Source: Gnetum montanum (lineage: Eukaryota > Streptophyta > Gnetopsida > Gnetales > Gnetaceae). From it: DNA of 64,000 nt. The stretch lies in NCBI GenBank assembly GCA_015680685.1, contig MNCI01006534.1:280253-344252 (forward strand), given 5' to 3'. Both the position numbers and the translations under genes were made by a program. A model generated the notes under the pieces. It saw only the letters and a list, made by a program, of their open reading frames with translations. It ran no database searches and was not told the DNA's origin. This document shows positions 45,971-59,165 of this stretch, in pieces. Each line of letters starts with the position of its first letter. Position 1 is the first letter of the stretch.

Positions 45971-46673
45971 ACTCAATGTCACCCCACCCAACATCTTAAT
46001 TGAGAACCACTTTGACCACTACAAATGTGGGACGACAACGTTTCCAATATAGATGTCTGATCTTATCTTCTAAGATTGAATCAGCTTACTAATTGAGTTG
46101 CTAGCTGTACGTGCAACTGCGTATTGAATTTGTGACCTCATAACCAGAGGTACTTTAATAACAAGTTCATTATCCAACTACATCATGCTGATCTTTTATC
46201 TTGTTTCATCTTAGATACGTTACACATGATATTGTGGCTTTACTTCTATGTATACTTGAAAAGATTTCTCTTACCTTTACAATTGTACTTATCAGTTATG
46301 TAGGAACGTGAGCTACAATGTTCACGTGGAGAGCCTTGAGCTTTTTTGCGCAAAATTCTGTTTCAGCATTTCTTCGGCAGACTTTCTATAGGTTTATACA
46401 AACTGCTTAGATTGAACCTCTTAGGTTTGTATGAGATGAGTAACATTGCTTCATGATTAACTGATCTTTCTACTCGTTGCAACTTCGAGGCTGCAATGAG
46501 GTAAATGCATGGCGTTACCGACGTGATTCATTTCATTAGCATTTTAAACCTCATTCCCTACAGCATACTAAATCTAGTCATCAAATATAAGCCATGTGGT
46601 TTCTCTTGGACATGACACAAACTGCTATAACGCCATTGCCTTAATCTAATATTTTTAGTACTGTATTTTCCAG
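45971..46673 (+). other. 3' end of the giant intron
   Basis: AT-rich, no mobile element recognised. It ends in a pyrimidine-rich acceptor (TGTATTTTCCAG). Confidence 0.5.
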
Positions 46674-46781
46674 GTAAGGCACTACCCAAGACAAGTGCTA
46701 AATGTTGAGGAAGGTGAACGTCCATTTAGGACGCTTGGTCTTGAAGGCAAACAGGAAGCACTTTTTCTTGAACTCTGTTGA
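46674..46781 (+). CDS. UBX-domain protein gene, last exon
   Basis: 35 codons and a TGA stop. VRHYPRQVLNVEEGERPFR, then TLGLEGKQEALFLELC. It completes the UBX domain begun at 23810: Y-P-R is the S3-S4 loop (usually F-P-R) that inserts into CDC48/p97, and L-G-L-x-x-K-Q-E-A-L-F-L-E-L is the closing helix and strand typical of plant PUX ends. Phase 0 matches the penultimate exon. The frame is intact, which argues that the gene is functional despite the giant intron. Confidence 0.88.
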   Translation, partial: VRHYPRQVLNVEEGERPFRTLGLEGKQEALFLELC

Positions 46782-49123
46782 TTTATGAGAGAGCTGTTGA
46801 CTTATGATACAGATCTAAATGATCATGTTTACGAAGAATCATGCGGTACATTGTCCCAGATAAAATGAATTGCTGGAATGTATGTTGATGGCACTCTGTC
46901 ACATTTGTTTGAAGCGTGCTTGTGTAAGTTGGCCTTTGGTCTAAATGATGCATAGCCAAAGACAATTATTTTTTAATGTTTGTTATTCAGATCTATTGTA
47001 CAGATTTCGTTGTTTGACATCGTTAATTATCGACACTTCCATTTTATCATCTAGGTTGACGTCCTACTACAGATTGGTATTTCATGTTCAGATCAGCTTA
47101 TGGCATTATTCTTTTTTGACAGTGCACTTCAGCTAACGGCAGCATTGAGATTAACTGAAATGTTTTGTTACTTAGCTTTTTCTCCTTTCTGATCCATTTT
47201 CAAAATTATGGTTAGATTCATTATAGAAATTAGGTAGTTAAGTTATGATTTTTATGTTCTTGAAAGCTGTGTTTGACTGCCTTGTTGATCTTTTTCAAAA
47301 TTTTGCTTAATTGTGTTGGATAAGATGAGAACTAAAATATGAAAATGAGTATAGAAGGCCACTTAACCTAGGAGAATGCATTTCTTTTACTCTTTGTATT
47401 ATTGCTTCAGTGCATTAGTTTACCCATGCACGAACGACTATTACTTCGAATAACGTTGATAGACTTCGAAGAAATTTCATAGGATTTTGTGGGGTGGCTG
47501 AGTATTTTGATCGTCAGTGTTGGGTTGTTGCTATCCTTGTGGATGGTGTTGTGTCATGGATATCTCTCCTTGTTTTATGGATGTCCGTGACCTTTCTTTG
47601 CGCTCGAGAGGATACTCTAGGAACCGTGAATGTATTGTGTTAGATCCTTGCTAGGGTTGATTTGGAGTTGGCTTGTAAATGGATTTTATTTTTTTAATGA
47701 TCTGGCCCATGTTTTGGTGGAGGTTATACTCCTGTAAATAAAGGAGTGAGTGTGGACTTTGGATGTGTTTGTTAGTGTTGTGAGCCTATGCATATGGGAT
47801 AAGATTTCATGTTGATCTGGAGAACATTATTTATATTTAAAATGACACCTTGGTGTTGTGAATTGGGTAGGGAATGTTCGATGTTTGTTGAAGCTTTTTA
47901 TTTAGAATTTAGGATTCAAAGTTAAATAAGGCTTTTCTCTAGTTGAAATCACGAGAAGTGTATCACAAAATGCATAGTAGTCAAGGTGTTTAATGTGAAC
48001 TACAAAGTTCAGTTGCGTATGCTATTATTTATTGTAATTTTAGTTTTGTTGAGTATAATATTTTTATAAAGTAAAAAAATAAATTCTATCATAATATTTT
48101 GTGAAATAGGTGCAATATTCAAATGTAGTAAGCAATTAAACCCTATCTTCTTTAGGTGCAATATTCATTAGTAAGGAATTAAAATGTTTGAAAATTTCGT
48201 ATGAGGTAGTAATACTCTTGATTTGAAAGCTCAAGTTATGGGTTTGATTTTAGTGAGCAATGCTAAGTTATAAAGTTATAATTAGATTATATATCTTGGG
48301 TGTATTTATATTATAATTATATTATATTAAGGTTTTCACACCCAAATTTCTCTCTAAGATATGTCCAATGTAGAATTAAAACATAATTATGTCACAACTC
48401 ATTGTAGAATACTTGTAATTTACATAAAACAATAATTAAATACATATGCAAACCAATGTAATTTTTTAAGTGCTAGGTATAATACATTTACATGAAATCA
48501 ATAAAATTTTTTCAATTATAATTTTAGATAGGTATGACCTTGATTTAGAGCCTCCATAAGATTATAGGTTATATAATTAAGATAATAAAATTAATTAAAA
48601 TATGCTAAGTTGAATGAATAATTTAATTAAATATGTATGATGTCATCATCATGGTTTAATTAAAAAGGTTTGTTGAGATCATATTTCTAGTATTTTTCAA
48701 TGATTCATAATACATTTAGAACAAATGAGCTTTATTCTTTACACAAATATTCAACTTTGTGTCGATCAAATAATTTTGGGCTATGTAAGTATGATAACAT
48801 TTAGAGTCACTGGATGATGAAGTAATGACTCAAAAACACAAGCAAAGAAAAGGACATACCCCATGAAGAGAAATTAAAATACTTCAAAAAGTAGGGAAGA
48901 AAATCTTGAAATGAAAGGTGTTCAATGGATCCTTTGTTTAGGTATTTCTAGTTGAAGTAGTCCTATGCTAGTGTAGGGTGTTCTTTTGCGACCACTTTTC
49001 CAACTTGAAAATGTAATTTTCGATAGGAACTGGAAAGTTGGAGCACTTGGAAAGCCATCTTATGATCAATTGAACTCATTAAACATACAATTGAGAAATA
49101 GAATCAAGGAGCGGATCATAAAC

Positions 49124-49138
49124 TATATATATATATAT
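49124..49138. repeat. TA microsatellite
   Basis: About seven TA units in a row. Confidence 0.9.
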
Positions 49139-50321
49139 ACACTAGGCTTCATGAATTTATGGTGAAGGCATACTTTAAACATAGACAGGAAAGGAAATTT
49201 AGAGTTCATATAAATTAAGCATTGCATAATAACAAGAATTTGAAGTTCAATTTTAATACTTAAAAAAAATTAAGACAATTTTAGGAAATCATTTTGAATA
49301 AGCATTTATATCAATCTCAAGAGTTATCATCAAACCATGCTCAAGAGATCAATTTAATGCTTTATGCAATGGACCCATTGCCATTCACCAAAGGTAAGTG
49401 ATGTTTACTAAGCTCACTCACAATGTCATTTTACTAAAGATTTGCAAGTAAGTGCTTTTCATAGCAAACTCCTACCTTTTTTACACTTTATGAATCTTGA
49501 TGACTCGACACTCTTGAATTTCCAACAACTAGTAGGACATCATCATCCAACATGAATCCACCTTTTGAACGGCTAGATCTCATTTGTAGCTTCATCTCGA
49601 TTGACTTCTTGCAACACATGATGGTGAGTAAAAATGGAATAAGAGAAATGAAAAAATTAACATGAACAAGAGAGAGAAGGAATAGTGTTATATCATCAAA
49701 TTCCCATGCAACCATTCAGTTAGCTCATAGGAGGAGCACATGAGAATTCATGGCACTCCACAGAATTGTTAACTAATTTCTTTTGCCACCACTTTTTGAT
49801 ATAGCAAGGATAAACCTTGGAGTCCTTTAAAAGCATAGGGTTGCATCCCCACTTCTAATGCCATCTAGCCTTAATTATTTCATGGTCCATCCATGGATGA
49901 AACTAGGCCAAGGTGAAGACTTGTTATCTAGAAGCCAAGAGATCCTAGTTTGATGTTTCTTCCTCAATGCATGTTTGCATATTAGGTTTTTAAATTATAA
50001 GTTACTAGAATTCTCTCATCAATTCCTCTAGGTGCAATAATCAATTAGATTGTCCTATTTATTACCTTCAATTATAATGATCATTTTATTGTAATTCTAT
50101 TGATCAAATTCTCTTTTTTCTTCATAGGCTTTTTTATTTATAGATTGGGAACTGATTTAAAGCAACACTTGCCTTTATCAAAGTTCTTTCAAAGAGTAAC
50201 TTTTGGGTCTTCACAACTACGAGTAAGGATGAAGTAAGGAATGATTGTTTTGGACTTAAAACTCATTCAATATATTCATCTTTAAGTAATCCAATACATG
50301 CTCTTAAATTTTTTTATGCTC

Positions 50322-50495
50322 AGTTGTAGGTCCAATGTTCATCCCATTAAGATAGGTCCTCCAATGATCAGTGAATGAGTAAAATCTTAACATCTGTTCA
50401 AGTAATTGTGCCTAGTTGTAAACCCAGGTCTTACAACTTAAGAAATAAGCACCTTACCATTGCTCCAAATGATGACCCCTATTAGTTGAACTTAA
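50322..50495 (-). mobile_element. tRNA-like SINE, copy 3
   Basis: On the minus strand, GGAGCAATGGTAAGGTGCTT and, 33 nt on, a degraded B box (TGGGTTTACAAC). It is colinear with copies 1 and 2. The upstream edge ATCATTTGGAG is shared with copy 1 and the 46 bp array. Confidence 0.5.
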
Positions 50496-51814
50496 AATTA
50501 CCTTTGCCCAAATGGTACTGCTATCAATTTAAGGGGCATAGGCTTAACCATAAGTCTTGGTGTAATCCCTCACCATAGGACCCTATGATATTGTGTTATG
50601 TTTACGATGTTAGTGTAGAGTCAGTTAGGGGTTATGGGATTGCCTACCTAGTTGCATTATTTTAATGATATATTTTCTAAGATCTTATGATATTATGGAT
50701 AATTGATTAAGATAACATGATTATGCACACTAATCTTGCTAGACATGTAGTAGGATGTTTGTGGTTGGCAGGTTGTGCGTATGGTGTGGGAAGATTAAAT
50801 ATCAAGGAGGTATGTTTCTTAACTATGTGCTATGATTAGGCATTATGAGCACAATAACAATGTTGCTTGGCTGGTCATGTTATGGGGTCATGATGTTTAG
50901 CATGTTGATTTTCATAGAGTCTCATGGTTATGTGATAGATAGACTATGATGTTATTAGGTTTGATTGGTACTTAGATTAGATGTCTTGTGAGTGTGTTAT
51001 GACGTGGGTCCCTTGGCATTACTTAGGGATGGGGAAATTCATGGGAAACTTTGTAAAATGAAAATCCAAAATAATTATAATTATGATAGATTTATATAAT
51101 GAAAACATAATCTATTTTCCACCTTTCCCATTTTCAATCTAATGCATCTTGGATTCTTCTAGTTTCTCTCTTTAATTCTATGTAGAATCTCAGCTGATTT
51201 TGTGACTCTTAGGATGTTGGAAAGCTAGTGTTGGGTAGGCTATCATAAAGGAGGTTTTGTTTAGGTTTTGAAGGTTCCAATACTTTGTGGAGAGCATTTT
51301 GGTGTCTTGGTTTTCAAATTTCAAGTTTTGGCATGTTTAGCAGATTTCACATGGGATTCTTTACTCGTCTCTTGTTTTATATTTTGAGATCATCCTACAT
51401 TTTTGTGGGCCTCATGATGGGATGATTAGGCACGATGTGATGTTCTCAAGTATTTGGTTCATTGGATATTCCATTTGCATGTGTTTGATTCCAATGTGTA
51501 ATAATTGAAGGAATGTAAATCAGATGGTTGATATTAGTAATTTGATTGTTAGTTTTGGGGATAATAAAGATCCCATTATTGGTCTTTGAGTCCTAGGTAG
51601 TGTGATGTGGAGCCTATATGTTAATTGGGTATATTATTGTGGATTTTGTATTTTTTGTTGTGTCACTTAAAATTCAATTTTTATCGTGAGCACAACTTAC
51701 ATATATGTTGTGACTTGGGTTTTGAAGGGGGATGTGGGTTGTGACAAGGTTACAACTAAGGACATGACTTGTAGAAAATCGTGGTAGGGTCATGAATATG
51801 TTATGATAGAGTTA

Positions 51815-52900
51815 GGCTCAATGTGTCGTCATCGTCATCATCTTAGCCTTGTTCCAACAAAATAAGGTTGACAACATAAGTTCTGTTTCATCATTTACCT
51901 CTATGAAGAGCTAGATCTTTCTTTATTTTTAGTTCTTTGAATTATCTTCAATTATTTTTTTCCATGTATTCTATGATCATTCTTTTAGTGGATTTCTTCG
52001 AAGAGTGATGCAACAATCTTTTTTTATAGGTTCATTATTTGATCTTCTTTGCACATGCCCAAAACATCTAAGCTGTTATTCTTGTAACTTATTTGAAATA
52101 GAATCCACTCTAAGTCTTCCTCTAATATGTGTATTATGTAGTTCATCTCTTTTGGTAACATTCAATATGCATATAAGAATTTACATTTTTTCCACACTAA
52201 TTTATTGTTCATGCCTCTCTTGTATTGCCAATATTCACCATCATATAAGATAGCAGGCTTGATTAGTATCCTATAAAATTTTCCATTTAAATTTATTGGT
52301 AGTATTTTCACACATAATACATCATTAGCTTGTCTCTATTTTTACCATCCTACCTCAATTCTATTTTTGATACCTTTATCAATTTTACCTTATCAATGGA
52401 GGATTGATCCTAGGTAGTAGAAATTTTTGTAGTGATGGATTTTTTGACCTTGAAGTATCACTTCTATGCCACCATTGTTTATGCTATTATTGAAATTTCA
52501 TTGCATATATTCTGTCTTAATTTTGCTAATTTTAACCCTTTTGGTTCTAGAGCATGTTTGTACTTTTTCATTTTAGAAGCAATATTTTATAAAGTTGTAT
52601 CCACCAACACAATATCATTTGCAAATAGCATACATCAAAGGATTTCATCTTGTATTTCCTTTGTTAATTCATCCATAGTAATGAAAAATAAGAATGGGCT
52701 AAGTGTACATCCTTGATGTAGATCTACTGTGATTAGAAAATCAAATCTTGTTCCACAAGTTGTTCCAATTTTAGTAGTAATTCCTTCATGGATGTCTTGA
52801 ATCACTTTAATATATTTATCAGGGATGTTTTTGTCTCTACAAGGCCCACCAAATAATATTGTTCTGTGCTATAGGAACACCTCTCTTGATTCCCTTGTGC
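51815..52900 (-). pseudogene. RTE-type LINE, 3' half
   Basis: The minus strand reads HQGCTLSPFLFFITMDELTK, then EIQDEI, CMLFANDIVLVD (FADD changed to FAND, 52614-52625), and later NFIGY and YMMVNIGNTREA near 52220. The order matches RTE reverse transcriptases. The 3' end is ATC/GTC-rich (CGTCATCGTCATCATC on +, 51828-51845), followed by CTTGTTCCAACAAAATAAGG. That resembles the conserved 3' terminus of plant RTE LINEs. Stops and frameshifts throughout. Confidence 0.7.
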
Positions 52901-53109
52901 TTTGTTCTACAAGTTGTTTTTGCAAGTTTTAGACTTGAAGAAGATGTGGACAAGTGTGTCTTGTTATTATGTGTCTTCTTGTGTTGATTTTGTTGATTAT
53001 GAGTCTTGGATGTCTTGGCATGTTTTAGGGTGTTTTGGGCTCATTATGATGAGTCTAGGAGGTTCCAAGGTCTATGGGGACTTGTTTGGAGGCATCTAGG
53101 GGTTTGAAA

Positions 53110-53248
53110 CATCAAAACAAGCATTTTTGTATTTGGCCCTAGTAGGTGGGACGTCCCACTAGAATTTGGAACGTCTCGATTGTGCAGGTGACATCTTAAG
53201 CAAAACATTCCACTAGAATTTGGGACATCCCAGGACCATATGGGACAT
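53110..53248. repeat. Imperfect GGGACGTCCC-type repeats at the element 2 insertion site
   Basis: GTGGGACGTCCCACTAG, TTTGGAACGTCTCG, TTTGGGACATCCCAGG and ATGGGACAT follow in 140 bp. The sequence continues on the far side of element 2 (61961) with AACGTCCCA. Confidence 0.65.
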
Positions 53249-54104
53249 TGATGAGTGGCGAGATACCCATACACTCAACCATATGAATACGAGCGTTTTA
53301 CGCACGATCCGATCGAACTCCACAGACGGGGTAGTTGTGGTATCTAGATAGTTACTCGCTAATCGCAATTCACTGTCTTTCCACTTGGACTAGTATTTTC
53401 TTTGTCAGATATGGTTTAGTTCAGAGTGAGGTGTATGATGGGTTCCTAAACTAATGTTGCTCCTAGAGACAACGAAAAATAATCTTTAATTAAGCTAGGA
53501 GGAAAGGGAGAGAAAGTTAAACTAAGAGGAGATAGGGAGAGAGAATCTAAGCTAGCCTAAGTGCGATGAGCATTCGTTCCTTAATCATCTGTACACATCT
53601 TAGGCCTCGTGCATGACTACCACTGGGATTACCAAGCGTATGGCCCAAGTACGCTACTGGGATACCAAGTAGTCACACGTAGATGCTCATGATTAAGTTG
53701 TACTCATTCCATGTTTAATAACAATTAAAATTAAGTAATTAAACTAAGTGAATGCTGCAATGATGAAGTAATCTCGATCTTTATTTCTGGTCATGTGCGT
53801 GTCCAAGTACGCCACACTCAAATAAAGGATGTTGTATAATTACAATCATCACACTGCGGGCATGCACTAGGAGAAAGGGTTGAGAGGAACTAAGAAATGA
53901 ACTAACTTCTATCTACTGATTGAAAAAACTAACTATTTCCAAACTGACTCCTCTCATGTGTCTACATGTGTATTTATAGGCTCACATAGGAGTCACGATA
54001 TCGTGTATTCGATATCGTTATTTGGGCTGCGATACCACGTACCCGATATCATGGATCTGATATCGAGGGTCCAATATCTCAACTTGATGAATCACGATTC
54101 ATCA
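53249..54104 (-). repeat. 3' LTR of element 2
   Basis: The minus strand begins TGATGAATCG and ends CCACTCATCA. It carries U3 repeats of GATATCG type (53996-54085 on +), a TATA box (TATTTATAGG on +, 53971-53980), and the body shared with the right LTR. Confidence 0.9.
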
Positions 54105-54117
54105 TACCCCCACGACT
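54105..54117 (-). promoter_or_regulatory. Polypurine tract of element 2
   Basis: The minus strand reads AGTCGTGGGGGTA directly before the 3' LTR, identical to element 1's tract. Confidence 0.75.
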
Positions 54118-54299
54118 GAATGCAAACTCGTCCTCAAGTCAAAATGAGAATAAGTCCCATTGATTACATAGTGGATAGGTATGGGATTATTGACTGACAC
54201 AGAATTTATTCATGCCGTAGTGGAGAACTCAAATAGAACAAAATTGGGACACAACACAAAAAATGAAAAATCACAAAATTACAAAATTTTGTCAAAATC

Positions 54300-57091
54300 A
54301 TGTGGTTCTAGGTGGCGGTGGCTCCTCCATGGGTTACTTCTCCTTGTCTTGTGCTCCATGTTTTGGAATTTGATGATGTTGAAGTAGTGCCTGGAGCTTT
54401 TCCTCTTCCGTTCAAGGATCCTGTGCCATCTGTGCTGGTGGTCCAATGTTTGATGGAGTCAGCACCTCCCATGGGCATGGTAGTTATGGGAACATCTTAT
54501 TTTCTTTGATGTACCAGGCTGCAAGCAACCGTCGTTCCTCCTCGTAGGTGCTAGCTTTGTCCCTATACTCCTGAAAATTTGTAAGTCGTCGAGCCAAGTC
54601 TGCTGTGGCATCTTTTTGTCCTTGGTAGCTTGCTTTAACCACCTCTAGTTTAGAATTTGCAACTTCTAGCTTCTACAATGTTTTCTTATGCTCTGCAAAT
54701 TCTACTTCATATTTGGCGTAGATGGTAGCTACCTACCCCTCCAGCTCTATCCTCAGGTGCCCTACTCTCAACATGGCTAGATTGGCATACTGTAGGTTTG
54801 TCAATTCCATGTACTCTATAAGATCTTGAATCTACAGGCCCAGGCTTTTAAATCCTGCTTGGTGGACAAATGCATATGTGTTCAAAATGGCCTGCCAATT
54901 AGTGTGTTGAGCACTGAAAGTGTTGATGTGGGCCTTGGCCATATGGATCTCCTTCTTAATGACTTGCTTGTACATTCCCATCTAGTCTTGAAAATTCTCC
55001 TTTAACTTTTCATGCTGCTTGGCCTCGCTTTGCCAAGCGCTTATTTCGATGGCCATCTTCTAATGGATTGCGCGTACCTCCTCCATTGAGAGGGTTCAAT
55101 TTTCTCTGGCCAAACGGTTCATATCTTGATTGACCCTGATCAATTGTTCTCGTAGCTCTTGAAAGTTTTCTTCAAGAACATTTTTTCTGTTTCTCCACAG
55201 TGGTCAATCAAAGATTGTCAATAGTGAGTTGTTTATTCTCCTCTTGTAAGGCTTTGAGTGCCTTGGTGTGCGCGTAGGTTTATGCTTGTGCCTTGGAGGC
55301 ATCCCAGTCGGCCTTCTCTTTCTCCTTCACCACTCTTTTATTATTCGTCAAAAGTTTATTGAGTTGCTTGGTCCTGAAGATGTCCAACTGGTCTATGGGA
55401 ACGAATTGGGAGGGGTCCCGCTATGCAACTTGCAGGGTTACGAGCCTTTCTTGGAGTCTTGCTAACTTTGCTTCTGCATGCTTGGCCTTGATCTCTACCA
55501 TGACTAGCTTTCCCTTGGTAGAGATGAGGTCTGATTATGTTACCGTGACATCTTGTGGAATGTCGAACAAGGACGTCATTACTTGTCCTGTTTACAACAA
55601 CCAATCAAGCACATCCTCCTGCTCCGTAGGAGTCATTGAGGGACTGGCCAATGTTTGAGCATCACATGCTCCTGTGAAATCTACCAGTGGCACAACAAGG
55701 ACGTTCAAGGATTCTTTGATGTGGTCTGTGACCACTTCTACAACTCCTACTGCATCTTGGTTCTACATGACCATCACTTTGGCCCCTTCACCAGTCTCGA
55801 GTTGCACCTGAAAGGATGCAACATTTTCTAAAATTTGTTGTGACCAATCAATCTCCCCTCCTCCTATCTGAATGGACACCTCACCCCATGCGCGATCTAT
55901 AGAGATAGTGGACCATACGGTATCGTCGATGACACGGAAGAGATTAGCATCATCATGACTCCCCCAACTAACCGTCTCAGTGATGGCCCTGAGATGGCTC
56001 ATCGACAATCGATAATCTTGCGATGGTGGCAATTCATCTTGCTGGCTTATGTTGGGCCTCACTTCTTATTGTTGACTGGGACTTGAGCTTGGGAGTTGGC
56101 TAGGCCTTGTAGTTTGAGTTGTAGTGGGCCCCACCATTTTTTCTTGCTCTTGCTCTAGGTCTGGCTAGAGTGTCTCACTAGCACTTTTTCTTGGAGCTGG
56201 TGACTTTAGTAGTTCAGTGAATGAAGTATTTTGGGCTCTTCTGGGAACGTCATTGGTGTACCCCAGAATTCCAGCACACTTGCATAGCTTCCTGATAAGA
56301 CAAGGGAAGGGAAACGTGAAGTTCCATGTCTTGCGTTCTTTGAATCACCTTAAGATCTTCATGAGATATAGATGGGATAGGTTAGCATGAAACTTTCCCA
56401 TCAATATCGCACTTCCCCTTGCTACATATGTTGAAATCCTATTTAATCCTTTTGTGGGAAAGATGTGATAAGTACCAATCTTAAAGTAGATTCTCTCTTC
56501 CAACATCAATTCTCCATATATCTTATCTTACTTACCATATGCCCTATCCAACCAAACCTTTTGTGCATCTGCGTCAGAGCAAGTGGACATGTGAGCAACT
56601 TTTGGCCTCGTATTCGAAAGGTTTAAGACTTTCGAAATGGCCTTGGTGGAAAAATTAACAGACACACCGCCAATGTCAACCGTGGTGCCTTCTTCTTTAT
56701 TGTGCTAAAATTGGTACGTTTCTCCTAAGTAACAGGCACCGCTTTTGGAGAGGATAGGCCATAATGGGGACCCTTTGAGCTAGTCCCTAACGGCCTTAGG
56801 AGCGAATTCCGTGAAGGGTCTGAAGTTCAATTTCACAATCACTATAGCTGATGTGGACCTTTCACAGATGGCCTGAACACATTCCGGGGACAACGTGAGG
56901 TGTTGTCCCTATTCAGGGTTACAGCAGCTCCACCTTCTGCCTATCTCGATTGTATAGTAGCAGGGGTCTCTTGATGGATACTAAAGGATTGTGCCTCCTA
57001 TGTTGTTTAGCAGACACCTGTCCTCTACCTCTCCTGGGTTGCTTAAACACACCTTGAGAGGGACCTTCTTGTTGTCCACACTTTGGGGCCA
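54300..57091 (-). pseudogene. Extra ORF of element 2, decayed
   Basis: The minus-strand ATG at 57091 directly follows GTGTGATTGCAG. Through lesions it reads MAPKCGQQEG, then KLNFRPFTEFAPKAVRD, GSPLWPILSKSGACYLGETY, MLEERIYFKIGTYHIFP, and FPFPCLIRKLCKCAGILGY (near 56290). A coiled coil follows, with LIEYMELTNLQYANLAM (near 54800) and AKYEVEFAEHKKTL. Each block has its counterpart in element 1 (2195-5067), e.g. IEYMELANLRYANLAM. The family matches the plant-transposon domain of Athila-like elements; its function is unknown. Shared maintenance in a copy that lost pol hints that the ORF is used in cis or is needed for mobility. Confidence 0.65.
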
Positions 57092-57394
57092 TCTGCAATC
57101 ACACAGGGCCAATCATTAGTAAGGTTGCTTACCAAAGTTAAGTTATACCTTACTCCTTTCCTCACTAAATTTTTTTTTTATTCCGTGTGATTTCTAACTT
57201 TAGAAATTTTTATGAAGATATCCCCATAAATTTTTAATGGTTGGCCCACTTTGCTTAGGTGGCTTCAAAGTTTTAATTTCCTGGTATAGATGAGGAGACG
57301 AAATTGTTTTTGGCACATGCCTATTAATTTTTTACGTAATTACCCTTGAGAGTGTCCTTCGGGCGATGAAAAATTTATGCCCAATTTAGCATGT

Positions 57395-57411
57395 ACTGCT
57401 CCCCCATGACT
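57395..57411 (-). promoter_or_regulatory. Internal polypurine-like motif of element 2
   Basis: The minus strand reads CTTAGTCATGGGGGAG, close to the polypurine tract and matched at 2012-2024 of element 1. Confidence 0.45.
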
Positions 57412-57579
57412 AAGCTAAACACTTTGGGTTCAAGTAGGTTCAGACGAAATGAAAATCGAAGCGCTAGCGAGTGAGTTATGGTTATTGGAACAAGAGATGC
57501 GCAATCGCAAGTCGTAGAGGAAAATTTGAAAAACTCCCCCACATGAATAGTTGCAAATGATGTTGATGTTCCCGGGGGG

Positions 57580-57650
57580 GTCCATATATATAGATTTTAA
57601 GGATGTGATATCGCGTACCCGCTAGCGGGGACCTGATATTGCGGCCTATT
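57580..57650 (-). promoter_or_regulatory. Candidate internal promoter of element 2
   Basis: Minus strand: CAATATCAGGTCCCC, then GGGTACGCGATATC, then 15 bp later CTATATATATGG. This element's LTR U3 has the same GATATC/GGTACG motifs upstream of its TATA box. The site is about 500 bp upstream of the extra ORF. Confidence 0.45.
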
Positions 57651-59165
57651 GAAAATAGGGTACTTAGAAAAAATTGATAAATTCTGGAAATTCCAAGGTA
57701 TAAACTGAGGACTTTAGGTCAATGTAAAGGGCCCAGGGTAATATAAACTAGTCTTGAAGGCACGAAAAGTATAATGGTGTAGAATCTGACAATGAAAGTC
57801 GTGAAGAGTATGAGGAAAAAGGACATGTGTTGGCTCATAGGAATGTTTGAACCAGAAGGACGATAAGGGAAAGAAGAACATTGGTAATACTTGGAGGGTA
57901 TAAGATGATGTGTGAGAGATGTGTTACGAGTGAAAATTACAAGGGTTACACAAGTGGGTCCTCCCCAAAGCAGGTTCCAACCTATAATGCCCTTACGTAA
58001 CCACACCTTAAAATGTCCGTAAGCACTAGAAGGGTTAAATGTAATCCACACCGATTTCACAAAACACACACATGTAGATAGCACCATGATGAGATATGAA
58101 TCCCATGCTACCCAAGTCACGAGTCACAACTACACGAATAGCAAGTTGAGGTGAATCATAGAAGGGATTATAGAGATTGGGACATGAGGTAACTGACTCA
58201 GGGCACAATGAATTCTACATGTAAGGCATGATTAGTGTGTCATTAGCCTGTCACTCCAAAATCAAGACCAAGTCCATGCCTTTGATTAGTGACATCGCAT
58301 TGCTTCATCCAATGATGGACAACCATAAGAGCACCATGACAGCAAGTCGTACGATCACTTGGCATTTCGTGCAAGGGAGGAGTGATTTTGTGTTGTGGCA
58401 CTTGTTTTTTTTTCAAAGTATTTCCTAATCCAGAGAAGCCGCCTAGGTGCATGTCTTTCCAGTGGGACCCCCTAGAATAGCATTATTTTTTTTCTAGTTG
58501 AGTACCTTTTGATTACTCTTACTCCCATTTTTCATTAGATCTACAAGGATCTTAGTACAACCAAGCTGCATGATAACTCCTAAAAATATCACCAAAGAGA
58601 ATCCACATGTTCCCTTGATGTCACACCCTAACCATTCTCTCTTGGTCCATCCTTCTTCGTTTTGGGTACAATAACACAAAATTACTTTAAGTTTTAATGA
58701 TTAGGAATATCATTGTACCTAGGGTAGAACCTCTTATTAATAGAATGGTTGGGTGGATGTGATGGGCTCGTTGTTCAAATAATTAGTCACCTGAGACTTG
58801 ATAGCATATAACAACACCTCAACCAACTATTCACATGAGTGTTTTATTCCTAGATGAGATTACTCATAAAAAGGTAAAAAGATAAAAAGAAAAAAAAGGC
58901 AAAAAGATCAAATAATAAGTTAAAAAGTGAAAAAGTGAAAAACAAAAATTTTAAAATTAAAGAAAATGAAAAATATTTATTAATCCTGCTTATTATTAGA
59001 ATGGGGGGTATCCCCCATAACTAAACGATTGAGCATGGCTAAGATTAATAAATGAAGAATTGGGATCCTTGCATGTTGGAAATATTAGGAATCAGTCATA
59101 CTTACCCCATTGGGGTTCACACACTTGATTAGAGTTGACATAGTGGGGGAAGTTATAAGATGTGG
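57651..59165 (-). other. Spacer of element 2
   Basis: No pol motif in any frame. 58860-58980 is an A-rich low-complexity run. 57955-57985 resembles element 1 near 1530. Confidence 0.5.

Larger units (their letters stand above)
24080..46673 (+). other. Giant intron (22.6 kb) of the UBX gene
   Basis: The donor GT at 24080 and acceptor TTTTCCAG ending at 46673 join YRL to VRHYPR in frame and complete a UBX domain, so the intron is well supported by protein continuity. It contains LINE G, SINE copy 2, LINE D, a LINE tail (34583-34711), LINE E, an RTE piece, LINE F, an unassigned ORF block and a copia fragment. Splicing was not observed; it is inferred. Confidence 0.75.
46782..51814. other. 3' UTR and AT-rich downstream DNA
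   Basis: The first few hundred bases are presumably the UBX 3' UTR. After that I recognise only a TA microsatellite (49124-49138) and a SINE copy (50322-50495). No coding frame is convincing. Confidence 0.45.
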
